A stretch of DNA of 64,000 nucleotides from Acanthornis magna. Its lineage: Eukaryota > Chordata > Aves > Passeriformes > Acanthizidae. The notes under the pieces were generated by a model. It was not told where the DNA came from. It worked only from the letters and a program-made list of their open reading frames with translations, and did no database searches. Location: the NCBI GenBank assembly GCA_036785705.1, contig JAWUZG010000084.1:6197001-6261000 (forward strand), written 5' to 3'. Each line of letters starts with the position of its first letter. Within the stretch, counting starts at the first letter, position 1. Shown here piece after piece: positions 25,835 through 38,500 of the stretch. The position numbers and the translations under genes are program-made.

Positions 25835-27540
25835 GTACTCTATACAGTATGTGCTTTGTGTGGCAGCAAAATGACCAAAACATCATGTGTAATGAAAAGG
25901 GACAATATTTTGGAGGCAAGATTAGGAATACAAGATGCTTTACAGTCTGAGTGAGAAAAGGGCTTACGTGGGATTTAAATGCTGTGGACTGTATGGCAAC
26001 TTACTGCAGCACCTAAAAATTTAAATGCTGACATGAATTAAGCTGGATGCACAGTAAGCAGCAGTGTCAATGTCTTGCTATGGCCGCAAAAATAGTAGAA
26101 TTTTTTATTACCATATTTACAAGCTTTTGTCAACTACAGAATTCTTGCATACAATGCTATATGCAGTGCTGTGAGAGAATGGTGTATTCATTTGAAAAAT
26201 ACAAACCTACTACTGAGTAGATGAAGTGGGGAAAACCACCTGGAAATGGATGAAAGTCTGTGCTGATTGTTTAGATGTTGCACCTTCTTGTTATGCTTAT
26301 GAACTGCTAAGCAGTTCATTAAATCTGTTTCCAAATACAAGACTTTTTACATGAGGGTGGCTTTGAGCCAAGGCCTGTATTGGAGGGTAGGAAGTGACAG
26401 GCAGTTGCTCCTACTGGCAAGAAGCTGGAGCTAGCAGTGTGGAGTAGAGAGTGTGGTGGCATCTTTTGTAGTGGGAATCTGGACCATGTTTATCCCCTCG
26501 TTAGGTTAGGCCTGGTCAATGAGGCTGACTGTGGTTGAAGAAATGAAGCTTCTTAAAATGAGTTTGTGTCCCAGATGCAGAAGGCTTAGAAGAAAGGGAG
26601 AACAAATCAGTAGCGGGGGGGGGGGGGGAGTCTGGTTTGCTATGGGCAGGCAAAACACAAGAAATCAAACTTCTCATACATGAGTGATAGAGATGGTGAA
26701 GAAAAGCCTCCCAAAGAATAAAAGCTCCAGGGAGGTGGTTGAGCCAATTTTATTGTTGATCTGAAACTGGCATCCTTTGACATTGTTTTATGGTGGTCAG
26801 ATGTTCTGGGGAAGCTGGAGGCTTGAGTTTTAGAATCTTAGGCCTAGAAATTGAACTCTGTTCTAAAATGGAATCTGCTGTACTCATTTTGTTCTTGTAT
26901 ACTTCATGTTTGCATGAAAATATTTGGAAGCAAATGTTATGTATATGCTTGTCTTAGACTGTCTTGCCCCATGTTATGTCTTAAAAATCAATGGAAATAT
27001 GTTTGGGAGCTGTCTAGCTTTGAATTTTGGGTTTGCAGGGGTTTTTTTCCCCTTGGCTTTTTATTGAATGTGCAGAAGGAGCTGGAATGTTGAAGGTTTT
27101 CTGTTGATCTGTTATGGTTCAGGGAGTTATATACTGTTGTAGATCACAGTGAAAAACATTTTCAAGGTGTTTACATACAAATGAAATTGTTTTCAAACAT
27201 ATTGAGGTGTGACTTGCAAGATGAAAAAGTTCTGACAGCACACAATGAAAAATGGTAATGCTTCTATAAAAGCTTAAGGCTGGGCAAACCTATTCAAACT
27301 TTACAAAAAGAAGCTTTCAGCAATTCTGTCTTAGTAAACTGAAATGTGTGAACAGAGAAGGCTTTCAGAGGCCAAGAAAAGTGCTGGCATGCCTGAGGGC
27401 TCATCTGTGTCCCTCTAATCTATCATTTAGTGTAATAAAATATCTCCTGTATAGGAAATGGAGTACAAGTCCAAAATACCAGCAGGTCTGGTAAACCTGA
27501 CTGTGTTCTCTGCAGGGAAAAATGTCTAGAATTCTCATTA
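25835..27540. other. Non-coding stretch with a 14-base G run
   Basis: No recognisable gene. Positions 26615-26628 are an unbroken run of 14 G. The open frame at 26851-27093 is Cys/Leu/Phe-rich without a known motif. Confidence 0.65.
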
Positions 27541-27598
27541 ATCATAGAACGCTTTGAGTTGAAAGGGACCTTAAAGATCATATAGTTCCAATCCTCAA
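27541..27598 (-). mobile_element. CR1 3'-tail remnant
   Basis: The plus strand reads ATCATAGAACGCTTTGAGTT and then GAAAGGGACCTTAAAGATCA, the reverse complement of the CR1 end (TGATCTTTAAGGTCCCTT). Fewer than 60 bp are recognisable. Confidence 0.88.
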
Positions 27599-30500
27599 GG
27601 ATGATATTTGTCAGACAAGGTTTTTAAGATGATGAGAACACTCAAATACCTGGCAGCACAGATAGAACAATGTGTGCAGGCAGTTGCTGTGGGTAAAGAA
27701 ACAGATGCTCAGAGAATAAGCTATTTATGAAAATAGCAATTTACAGTATAATTGAAATATGCAGAGAAGTAGAACTACAACTGAGAAATTCTGAATATTG
27801 TTGCTTTCCAAGTACCACAAGGTACATGAAAGACATCAGTTTATCCATTTAGAAGCTCCTGTGACCTTCTGTGTATGTTGTATGGCTTGGCCACTGGAAT
27901 ACTCAAACAAAAAGAAGCTACTTTAAAAATCATAACTGACAAGCAAGCCTGGTCCTCAAGTCCTCTAACTGTTGTAGATTCTCATTTTCCTTTTGCTGGG
28001 TATTCAGCAGTTGTTTAATCCTTACAATTCAACAAACAAACAAAAACAAAACAAACAAAAACCCCCCACCAACCCACACACAGAAACAAGATAAAATTTT
28101 GAAAAATTGAAATAAAATTAAATTACAATTTTTTGCCTTTTTTTTTTTTGGTAAAGACAATTTTTAAAGCTTCCATGTGCAATTCACTGGTTTACAGTTA
28201 AAAGTAAGTTTTAGTGAGCTAAGCACTTGTAAATGGAGCCTATCATAATGGGATAAGTAAACACCTCTTAATAATTTTATGCTTTGTTCTCTCCCTGCCA
28301 CTGCTGCCTCCTGTCCTCCCACCGCATGCAGACTTCATGACATTGCCACTTAGCAGCATACTAATGAATGAGCCGAAAGAACTTTGCCTTGGCACACTTC
28401 CATTGGCTGCATTTGGGTTTCAGTGATGAAACCCAGAGAGGAAACAGAACCCAAAAGCTCAACAGGCTGGCAAGAGTGCTGCAAAGCATCAGATGTGTAA
28501 GGAATCCTACTATACTCTAGTTTTCCTGAGACAGTTCTTTCCAGACAAGTTGGGAGGGAGTGGAGTGGAGCATGTTGTGTGGTTGGATTTCTTGGTTTGA
28601 TTTTTTTTTTTTTTTAAATCTGAGTTTGAGCTGCAAAATCTATAGCACGTTCAAATTTGAGCTGTTGTAACTGAAAGTAAAACAGCAGTGTAAGGATTCG
28701 TCTTTGTATCAAACCAGCAGAGACAGACAGGCATTATAATTAAATAGAAATTTAGAAATCAGGTACTGTTAGTTTATAGCAAAGAAGAGGGGTTGCTTTG
28801 TTTGTTTCTAATTTGGGTTTTTTGTTCTTGCATATTTTTGTTGGTTTTGTTTTCCCAGGAGAGGAATATTTCTGATATTTCTCCTGGTCATAACTAGCAT
28901 GGATGAATTTTTTTTGGCAATACAGCTATATCACAGCAAGTGTGACAAAACCCGAGTGATGACAATGGTATTTGGGACAGTTTATTTGTAGCTGATAAAA
29001 CACACTTTTGGACGTATGTTTTAGTTATCCTCACATGGATATCTATTCACACAATAGAACACATATGCTTCTATTTTTCTAAAGGAAAGAGTTTGGTAGA
29101 TAAAAACCAACTCAAGCAGCAAAGGGAGAAACTTAATCCACTGTTTAACTACACTTTTTTTTTATGAGGAGAAAATGAGTCATAACTAAGGCAAGGGGAG
29201 AAAGAGATTAATAAAAGCTGCTCACAATAGCTGATAATAATTACAAAAAGTACAATGCTGATCTTGGGATATGGCTATTGAGAATAATATATTTAATAGC
29301 AACATTCCTTGCTAAATTCATCAGAATGAGTGTCAAAATATTTAGTGGGAATGCAGGCATTCCTTCTTGAAAAAAGCATCTTGAAAGACCTTCTTTTGAC
29401 TGGGGATTGTGCATAAAGCTGGGAGCAGGATAGTCATGTTCACGTCATCAGTCCCTTGAGGCACTATCCACCTCTCACTAAACTCAATGCTAAAATTCTT
29501 GTTGGCATCACTGAAGGGGATGAGGCCTCAGATGTGTGAATTTTTCCTTTGAAGGTGGATAATGCTTTCTTTTTTCCTATGAAGTCTGAGCAGTCTTACC
29601 TACATCCAAAAATGTCAGATGTGAAATTTCTAGGTACCATTATTTTTTCTTCCTTTCTTCCTCTTCTGCTTCCCCTGCAAGAAGCCTCCATCCAGCCAGG
29701 ATCCATGTGTCTCTCTCTGTTCCTGGCATAAAATTGCACTGATTTAATTTAAATGTAGGAGTAGCACCGTAACGTGTAAGCACATACAAAATTTGAACTT
29801 TCCTCCACATAGATTTATTACCTTTACCTTAATTTTATAGAATTTGTAAGTTAGTGTTTAGTAGTGAAAACTGGTTAGTTACTTTCAAAGGGTGGTGTGA
29901 AAAGGGAAAAATTTATTGAGATGCACTTGCTCTTGCCTGTTTTGGCACATAAGGTAAAATCATAAGAATGCTTTGGATGAAAAAATATTTCTAGGACAGG
30001 TGTACATAAATGATAAATTACATGGTCTGAATTTTAATAGAAATGGCTTTTTGTTCTCATCAGCTTTGCTTCTATTTAAAGGGAAGCAATGCAAGCTTGT
30101 TCTTTAGTCATTTTCAGGAAAAAGTAGAAGTTTGTTGTTATTGCTTTTTTTTGTAAATAAATCCAAACGACTTCAATAAATAATGGAGGGAAAAGGCGGA
30201 ACAGGCAGACTGCTAACTTATGATCATACTTACCCATCTGTGTTCTGTGACAATGTTCCTTATTTAATTAACAGTAGGGCACAAAGATCATAGCATTGCT
30301 GTTTCTGACATTGTAAAATTAATACTTTTTCTGTTCTGAAGAGCTGGCAGTCTAAAAATGCTCCCTCTTGATATATTTAGTCAGTAAGAATAAGTTGAGA
30401 GAAATTGACCTAAATAATATTACCAAGCAGATAGCTTTGCCAAGTAAAGCTGGTTTAAATATTTAAAAGAATGGAGATGCATTGTCAAAGGGACACGGAT

Positions 30501-33500
30501 ATTTGCTTCAGTCTCCAGAAGACTCTTTATTCATGACTTGGTATGCAAATACCTATAGGGTAAGGACTTCAATAGTGCTGGATTAAATCTAATCAACTAC
30601 AATGTAGCAAATAGATCATTGGAAAAAACCCTGTAAGGTAGCAAAGGTTTAATCCTAGATGTAAAATAAGTGGGTTTAGATTTTAGGGAGAAGGAAGATA
30701 TTGTGATAAAACATTTTTAATGAAAACAAGTATTGATAAATAATACTGTTCTATTTATGCAGCAAAAATTATCTCAAAATACAACCTGTGATCTTGAAAA
30801 AAAAAATCAAATTTAACAAAGGATTTGTTGGAGCAATGTAGAAGAAAAGCAGAAAATATAGCTATTACTGAGACTGTGATGAATTAGAATAATTTTTCTG
30901 CCATCTTCCCCCGTCATGTGAACTTTAGTTTTCAAAATAAACTCAAAATGATGTGTCATCTCTTTTTCATACCAGGTAAAAACATTTAGGAGAGGTATTT
31001 AAAGCGGTAGAAAGAAATCTGCAGACTCAGGTGCAGAGGCTTCAAGTAACTCAGTTGCAACTTTCCAACAGTGAAAAACTTAATAAAGGTTTCCACAATG
31101 CCTGATAAAGGTCAAAATCCTTTCCAAAGCAGTGAGGAGGGAGAGCAGATGTTCAGCAGGTAGAATGTAGGAACAAAGTAGGAATAAATCTTCCACATAA
31201 ATATTACCAGATAAATATATAAATATGTAGGATTTTAGCTATAGTAAATTAGAATGATGCATCCAGTGAAATGAACAAAAGAAGTTTCATTTACCTCATT
31301 GAAGCCATGATATCCTAAGGAAGCAAACAATTTCATGAATAAATTTAGATATTACTAATGTGCTTAAATATTTCGAGTACTCTTGAAATTTAAATAATTA
31401 GAAACTTGTATAAAGACTTCTGTGTGAAAGCAGTAGAGGAAAATATTCTTTGAATAAGAATACTTCTGTCTTAGCAGGAATAAAATATTGTTACTTCGTA
31501 ACTATATAATGATGTGTGAGTCATTTTGAAACCTGCTTTTTGTCAGGTGACAAATGCAATAATTTTACCCTGGCAATGGCTCCTTCAACCATAAGCAGGC
31601 AAAAGAGTTGTCACAGATATTGCATGCTACTGGTAATAGTTGTATCCCCCCGCAAACTTCAAACAAAACCTCTTTTTAAAGAAGTCAAGGGCTGTAAGAT
31701 TAAGTCCTCAGAAAATGATATTTTAAAGGCTTTTTTTTCTTAAAGCCTCTTGAGCAGATGTGAACTGGTGCAGTTGCAAACTTGTGTTTATGTGTTGTAT
31801 AGTTTATATTGGTGCCCTGAATTTTATAAGCAACTGCAATTTGAAGACATTCTTCTGGCATCATGCTGTCACCCATTGCCACAGATACATTTGTTTTCAG
31901 TGTTTTCGGATTTGTATTATTCCTGTTTAAAAGAAAGGAGTGAATAACCTCTATAAGTCTTCAGAAATGTCTGTTACTGTCTCATGGCACTTGCTGGGCC
32001 TCTACCCATCTTTCCCAGCCCTGTCTGTCCTTGCGAACCTTCTAAAGCAATTGAATTTTTAAGTTTCATAGGAAATGAATGGGATTAATCACATGTGACT
32101 TCATGGTTTTGGTTTTGCTTAATTCTTCCTGCATCCTGGCAAAAGAGAAGCTCTGTTAATCACATCAGTGTCTTCCAAAATATCTCAGACCAACATTTTT
32201 CTTCCCTGAGCTTTCAGCTGAATAGAATTTACACAGCTGACCTTTTCACCTTTTAAAAGAAAATCTTTACTTGGGATTCTGGCGCAAAACCTAGGTATTT
32301 AAACAAGTGCTTGTATTACTTTTGGATCATAGTCCTCTGAAGCATGAATAAGCCTGGGAAGTATAATGAATAGAATGCAGAAGCACATAATAACAGGGTT
32401 TACAAAACCCAAAACAGACAGTACAATCCAACTGATAGACAGGTCTCATAATTCTGTTCTCAGTAGGTGTAATTGCAGAAATTATGCTTGCAGTTGTTAA
32501 AAATGCTTTCTTCACCAAGTTTTTCGGTTTCATTTGAATTAAAGGCAATCTGCCGGTAAATATTGGTTTCACGCTGTAAACAAAGGACGTGTTTATCAGC
32601 ACTTGTGTATTTCACCATACATTTTTCACACTGTACAATTTGCAAAGTATTTGCTGCTGTAAAACTCGGCCCATCTTCTTCCATTTTGAAAGAAGAGCTC
32701 TAGTATTAACTGATTGTGCTGGTAGAGGTATAAATGGGGTGCAAAGTAAATTTCATGTGATTTTCTTATTTTTCTGAGTATCTTTCTAGTAAAATCAGTT
32801 TGCAGCAAGTATAAATGATAAATGAGCATTCTTATTTCTCTCTACCTTGCAAAAAAACCCCAGAACAATATAGTTCAGTTTTAATGTGTGAAACAAAGTA
32901 ATATAATGCATTTTAGAAAACACTTTAGATTTCTAGGATAACTTTTCATTGTATGCTCAGGTATTCAGTTTTCCCTTATCTTAAAAGGAAGCTTCCATGT
33001 GAATGGTGTTATTCACAGTAAATATGCCCAATCTGTTCACTGGCTTTGTTTCTGTGGGCAAAAACCTATGTATTAGCATGTAAAATAGTTTGGCCATTGG
33101 AAGACTACTGTATAAGAAACAGGCAACCTTCAGATATGCTTCGGTCAGTGCTCCTTTTGTGTATAGCAAAAGTTTAGCCCCCTGGGGATAGATTTGCTAA
33201 GCATCAAACCAATTTTTCACATTTTCTGGTAGAAGTCACATTTCTGAGTCTAGCAGAGAGCTGATTTTGAATTGGAAAAGTAGTTGTCTAATTAAAAGTT
33301 GAAAATTGTGTTGTCAGGAAAGGGAAAGTTAGTTATTCTGAGCAAAATAGTCAGAAAGCTGAGGAAAAGGAAATAAAGATGGTCGAAACAATGAAGAATT
33401 GTGTAAATCAAGAAACTGAATGCTGTTTGGGATGGCAGGCAATAGCAGAGAAAAAATTCAGGACCACAATTCTTAATCATGTTTTTTTGAACTACATACA

Positions 33501-35027
33501 TGAGTGATAGTTGAGGAGAAAGGTAGGACTTTGAAGACATCTGCAGTAGAGTTACTTAGTGCAGTGACATTGTAGCTGTCATATCCCTTAGAGGATTTTT
33601 TATGTGTTAAACTGCTTTTTTGTTTTATGTGTTTAACTGCTTATTTGGAGATATGCACTTATTAAAGGACTATATGATGTGGTATTGATGTTGTAAGCCA
33701 AAAAGCCAGGTATTATAGAATTTAGGTTCCTTGTTTCTGGCTCTGAACCCACACAGACTACACATAAAGTCTATAAAGTCATCTTTCATAGTCAGAAGTG
33801 TTTGAAGACTGGGTAGGAAGGCTGAAAAGCATGAGGCAGCAACTTTCAAGGCTCACTCAGCAGTTGTCACATGTCAGCTGCTGGAAATAATGAAGTATGT
33901 GCTCACCCACAGCTAAACTGATATTGAAACTAATTGTACAGATTCTACCATGTGAGATAAAATGCTTTGCTTAAATCTCAGTGAGGTACAGCTGATATTT
34001 CAACATTCATTAAGCTATAATAAGACTCAGGTATAATGCCTGTTCCTGTGAACCAAGGCTTTAGGAGAAGTTTAAAATGTCCTAAGAATCAATTTACCTG
34101 TTTACTAAACATGTATATGAATAATGTTCTCATATAAGATTATGGCAGATTAAATTTTGAATCGATTCTCAGATGCCTTTGTCATTCCTCTGATGTAATG
34201 GCTGCTTGATTTCCCTTTTTTAGTTGCTTGCTATTTCAAAGCACTTTATTGCTCTGTTCCAAAAATTCCATTAATTTATGTTGCTGCCTTTTATAGACTC
34301 AAAAAATGCCAGACTTGCTGTGAGAAATGCAAGTACTGCAGGGAGGTGATGAAGCAGTAACTGTTCTCCTAAAGACTCAGCTGCATGTTCAGTCTTCCCT
34401 CAGGATTGCTTTTGGAAGTGTTCACTGCAGAGCAGCCCTGTGGAAACAACAGGCAGATGTGCCTCAGTGACAAGTGTACACAGAGGCCAGAGCCATTTGC
34501 TGGTAGTTGTAGCTCTCATCCAAGTGAGGTTTAGTAGAGGAATGTAGTGGTAGAAGACTGGGAACTGCAGCTTGTGGTTTATAAATATTTGTGTTTTCTC
34601 CTCCTCTTTTCATGAAGTAGAAAGAAAATAATCTTTGCATCTTGAAATTACTGTTCAAGTCTAATTTACTGAATACACACTTGACACTAATAACAGAAAT
34701 CAGTCATCTTAGAAGTGTGGATACTACCTGAAACGTCTGGGCACCACTCTTGTAGTGCCTTCTTTTTATCCATTGCTTTTTTCTTTATAACAATGCCACC
34801 AATATACTTACTCTATATTACATCACCTGTTCAAGAGAACCTTGATAAAAATTAGCTTTCAGCAAGTTTAACATGTGATCATTCATCACTGTGACTTCAG
34901 TCAATGAGTCTGATTGCTGAAATAGTTTTCACTGGCCTTTGCCTGGTCTCCGAAATGCTGAAGAAAAGTAATCTTTCCTCAGACTGGAAGCTAATGCCCC
35001 TTTATTGTTGAAAAGTTGGCCTTGAGT
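27599..35027. other. AT-rich non-coding region
   Basis: No gene recognised. An A/C-rich low-complexity tract lies at about 28028-28085. A GC-richer patch at about 28300-28460 includes CTTGGCACACTTCCATTGGC, an NFI/CCAAT-like pair, of unknown meaning. A diverged 25-bp-period duplication sits at 33598-33642. Overlapping opposite-strand frames near 31.5-33.2 kb lack conserved motifs. Confidence 0.65.
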
Positions 35028-35144
35028 ATCAGAGATGGGGGGTCCACAACATCTCTGGGCAGCCTGTCCAGTGCCTCATCACCCTTATAATAAAACATTC
35101 CTTCCTAATATCTAATCTAAACCTACCCTCATTCAGCTTAACTG
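35028..35144 (-). mobile_element. CR1 LINE fragment lacking its 3' end
   Basis: Reverse complement of the CR1 region ATTAGGAAG...GTGAGGCACTGG...CAGGTTGCCCAGAGA. On the plus strand CTCTGGGCAGCCTGTCCAGT is followed by TTCCTAATATCTAATCTAAA. The terminal TGATTCT repeats are absent, so both ends are truncated or decayed. Confidence 0.9.
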
Positions 35145-35475
35145 AAAAGATAAAAATCTTGAAGTCTTTTAAAAGCTAAATTAGAAGTAGGCTTATAAAT
35201 TATAAAAGGAATCCTTCACCTCCAATCTATTCCTTTTTGCTAGGCCATTGTAATCTCTTTAGATGAGACATCCCAGCCATTTCAAGCAATCCTTGTGTTT
35301 AGAGACATGAAATGGTGTGAGCTATTCTGAATCTGTAGCAAAAGCTGTTCTTCTTCATGATTCATAATGAAAATATTCTTGCCCTTTCCAGATGCTAAAA
35401 GGGCATCCTTTGTGCAGGGCTGATAGCAATGTATTTTGTTTCTGTTCACATGTTGTGTTTTGTCCACTTGGGTAT

Positions 35476-35547
35476 CAGGAGATGTGTGTGTGTGTGTGTG
35501 TGCTTTTCACTTCAGGAGATGTGTGTGTGTGTGTGTGCTTTTCACTT
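35476..35547. repeat. Tandem duplication of a GT-microsatellite unit
   Basis: The unit CAGGAGAT-(GT)n-GCTTTTCACTT begins at 35476 and again at 35513. The second copy has fewer GT units. A larger segment was duplicated together with its microsatellite. Confidence 0.93.
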
Positions 35548-38500
35548 CTGCTGTAAGTGGGAAAAATGCTGTCAGGTTTTCCTGGTCTCACATCTTAGGT
35601 TTCAGCACACTAACTGGGCAGTAGAGTGTGAGCTGGTAGTGATTGAGCATGTAATCAAACAGGGGGAGATATTTTTGCTTCCTTAGTGAGGTATAATGCA
35701 AGGTGAATTTTGAAAAGGAAAAGAGAACTGTGTAGACAGACTGTTTCAAAGCTATGTTTTGTCTGTGATTCCGTAAGAAAAATCAGCATCTTTGTGTTTT
35801 CACAGGGCTCTGGTTTGTACATATTTGAAAGCCAAATTTATTCCTATGCAGGACCTGTAGTGTTAGGCTAGTCTCTTAACCAGGTAAAATATAATTAAGG
35901 GAATACAATCTGTTTCATTTTGTGCAATTAAACCTATTTTAATTTGATAGTTATGGCTGTGAAGATAAGCTTGGGAAAGGGAGTGACAAGCCAATCTTCC
36001 TAAGAGGGGGATTTAATTTCTTTCTTTCCCACTTACTTCCTTAAGAGTTTCCCTGGGGTATTTGACTTTGCTTAAATGGGTCATTGTGGAAGTACCAGCA
36101 ACCTTAGATATAAACAGTGGGAACAGAAATTTCCTCTCCATTAATCAAGTTGCTGCTTTCTAGAAAGAGAACGAGGTAGTTGTAACAGGTTAGACTGTAG
36201 GAATTGAGGGTAAGTGTGGGGTGATACAGTGGAAGGTAACATATTTCTGTAGGCTACTAGCTCTGTTGTTCCTGTCACCTTAAAGCTGTTTCTTGAATCT
36301 CTTCTAGTGCTTCTTTCCAGACAGTGAGGTCATTGTGTGGTATCTAAGGCTGACAATTAAATCCTAGAGATAATAAATTTGAATGTAGATACATTAAATG
36401 TATGCACCCAAAAACCAAAATGCAAGATGCCTCTTTTTGCTTCATTCAACAGTCAGTTTGAGGTCTTTTTTGACCAAGATGTTGTTCATTTGTACTTTGC
36501 TGCAGAGTAGCATCCTGCCTCACTTTGCCTTTCAGAGGAATGGTGTGACTGCTGAAGTCTTCGGACATCGACACACAGTCTAGAGCGGTTGCTCACATGA
36601 CCACTAAAATATGCAGAATCCAAAAGCTCTTCATTATTGAACTCCTGCCTCATAGTCTGATTTAGTAGAAGTTTGGCTTCTACAGGGGGATTAGGCTATG
36701 CAGTTGCAGCAGAGTGGAAGCTAAAGTTTTGACTTATGGTATTAGGAATCTATTAAAGTGAGTGAGTGGACATGATGAGGATAGTCGTGCACTGAGTGGT
36801 TTTATTGGTGCAGTGAATTTAATCCTTTTAGGCTTTATACAGAAAATACAATGCTTGACAGGGTTATTAGTGAAGTATTAATGAAATCCACCAAACTATG
36901 CAGCTGTCTGCAAAGTATAACATACAAAACAGTAAAGTTCATTTTTGAAGTTCTCAGGAAGATAGTGCTGTGAAAGAGAAGGCTAAATGGACAATGGCAA
37001 ACAGAATTAAAGGCTCTGTGGCTTACAGACAGACAGCATCTCACTTCACTACATCTAGCAGATTTTTGACTATCACTTCCCAAATGAGTAAGTCTGGCCT
37101 ATCAAGTGGGATCATAAAAAGAGATGGATGGTAGATCTAGTAATTTTAATTGCCTGGATTTGTTCCATTGAAATGTGGTTGCCAGGATATTGTTGCCTGA
37201 GTTATATAGAAGACATGCAGATGCTATATTCTTGCTTGAACAGAGGATGAAAACATTTTGGCAAAGTTTTCCCATTTGAACATTTCTCATGCAATTCAAA
37301 AATTCTGTGTAATAGTCGTATCTGTACTTGAAGTGTTACATTATCTCCGCTCCTTGATGTGAAAAGGGAAGTTACTCTGGATGTGAAGAACCCATCTCAG
37401 ATGAAAGAAACAAGAGAGAACTCAGCAAGGTAAGAGATTGAATTTGAGACAGATATTTTCACCTAATTTCTGGTTTTATACTTGTATAAATCAACATGTT
37501 CAGATCAACTGGGCATATTGCTTCACCAAATCTCACTAATATAGAATTATAAAAGGACTAAATTGGAGTAGGGTAATTCAGGCTGCTTTTTCAGATGTCT
37601 TGCCTTGCAAGAGCTCATAAAAATGTGGCCCCTGCTCCCCAAAGCTGGAGTGTGGCATATCAGTACTAAGGCAGCAGTAACTCAGCAAAGGCAGCACAGA
37701 GCTAATTAAACAACATCTCACTTAAAGATGGTTTAGCTCTGTTTGTTGTAGAGCATTAGGACTGCACAGGTTCAGAGGAGGACTTTTTAAAAAGTCAGTT
37801 GATGACTTTGTGTTGTAGAGAAAAGAATAAAGTGACTCCTGCAGGATAAACATGCAGTTATCCCCGATAAGACAGCACATGGGTTCAAAAGCTAATAGGC
37901 TTTAAAAAGAACATCTTCAGTTTTATTCTTCCTTCCCTTTCTTAAAATTGGATATATGGATTATTTGAATGTAGAACATGTGTGGGTTTCTTTAATCATG
38001 TCTGAATTATCAAAAAGAGTATAAAATATATTTTCAGGATAGGAAATGTTGAACTTACTTTCAGTCGCTTGGTTTAGGGGCTACACGTTTGGGTCTGATT
38101 TCAGTGATTTTTAGATTTTTCCTAGCTTAAAATTAATTCTCATGCTGCTGAAGGCTTTTGGGATGTTGTCTTTGTTTTGGTTTTTTCCCCTTCCTTAAAT
38201 GTGTCATCAGCAAAACATTCCATAATCCTTTTTGTAAGTATGTTAACTTGTATTAGCATATCATGTTTCCTAATAACTTCAAGTCCTTTCCTGGGAACGA
38301 TGTTTGCTTAACATTCCTCCTTTGCAATCTTCATTCTACCGAGGATTTGCAAACAACCCTTCTTCCCCACTCCTTGTTCCTGTGCCTTTCAAGAGTTAAA
38401 TACTTCTAGCAGTCAGAACTGCTCTAGAGTTCCTGTGATTTGACTAAGAAGTAACATCTTACTAGCCTTGGTGACAGCAGGGGTGACATCTCTGTTTCCT

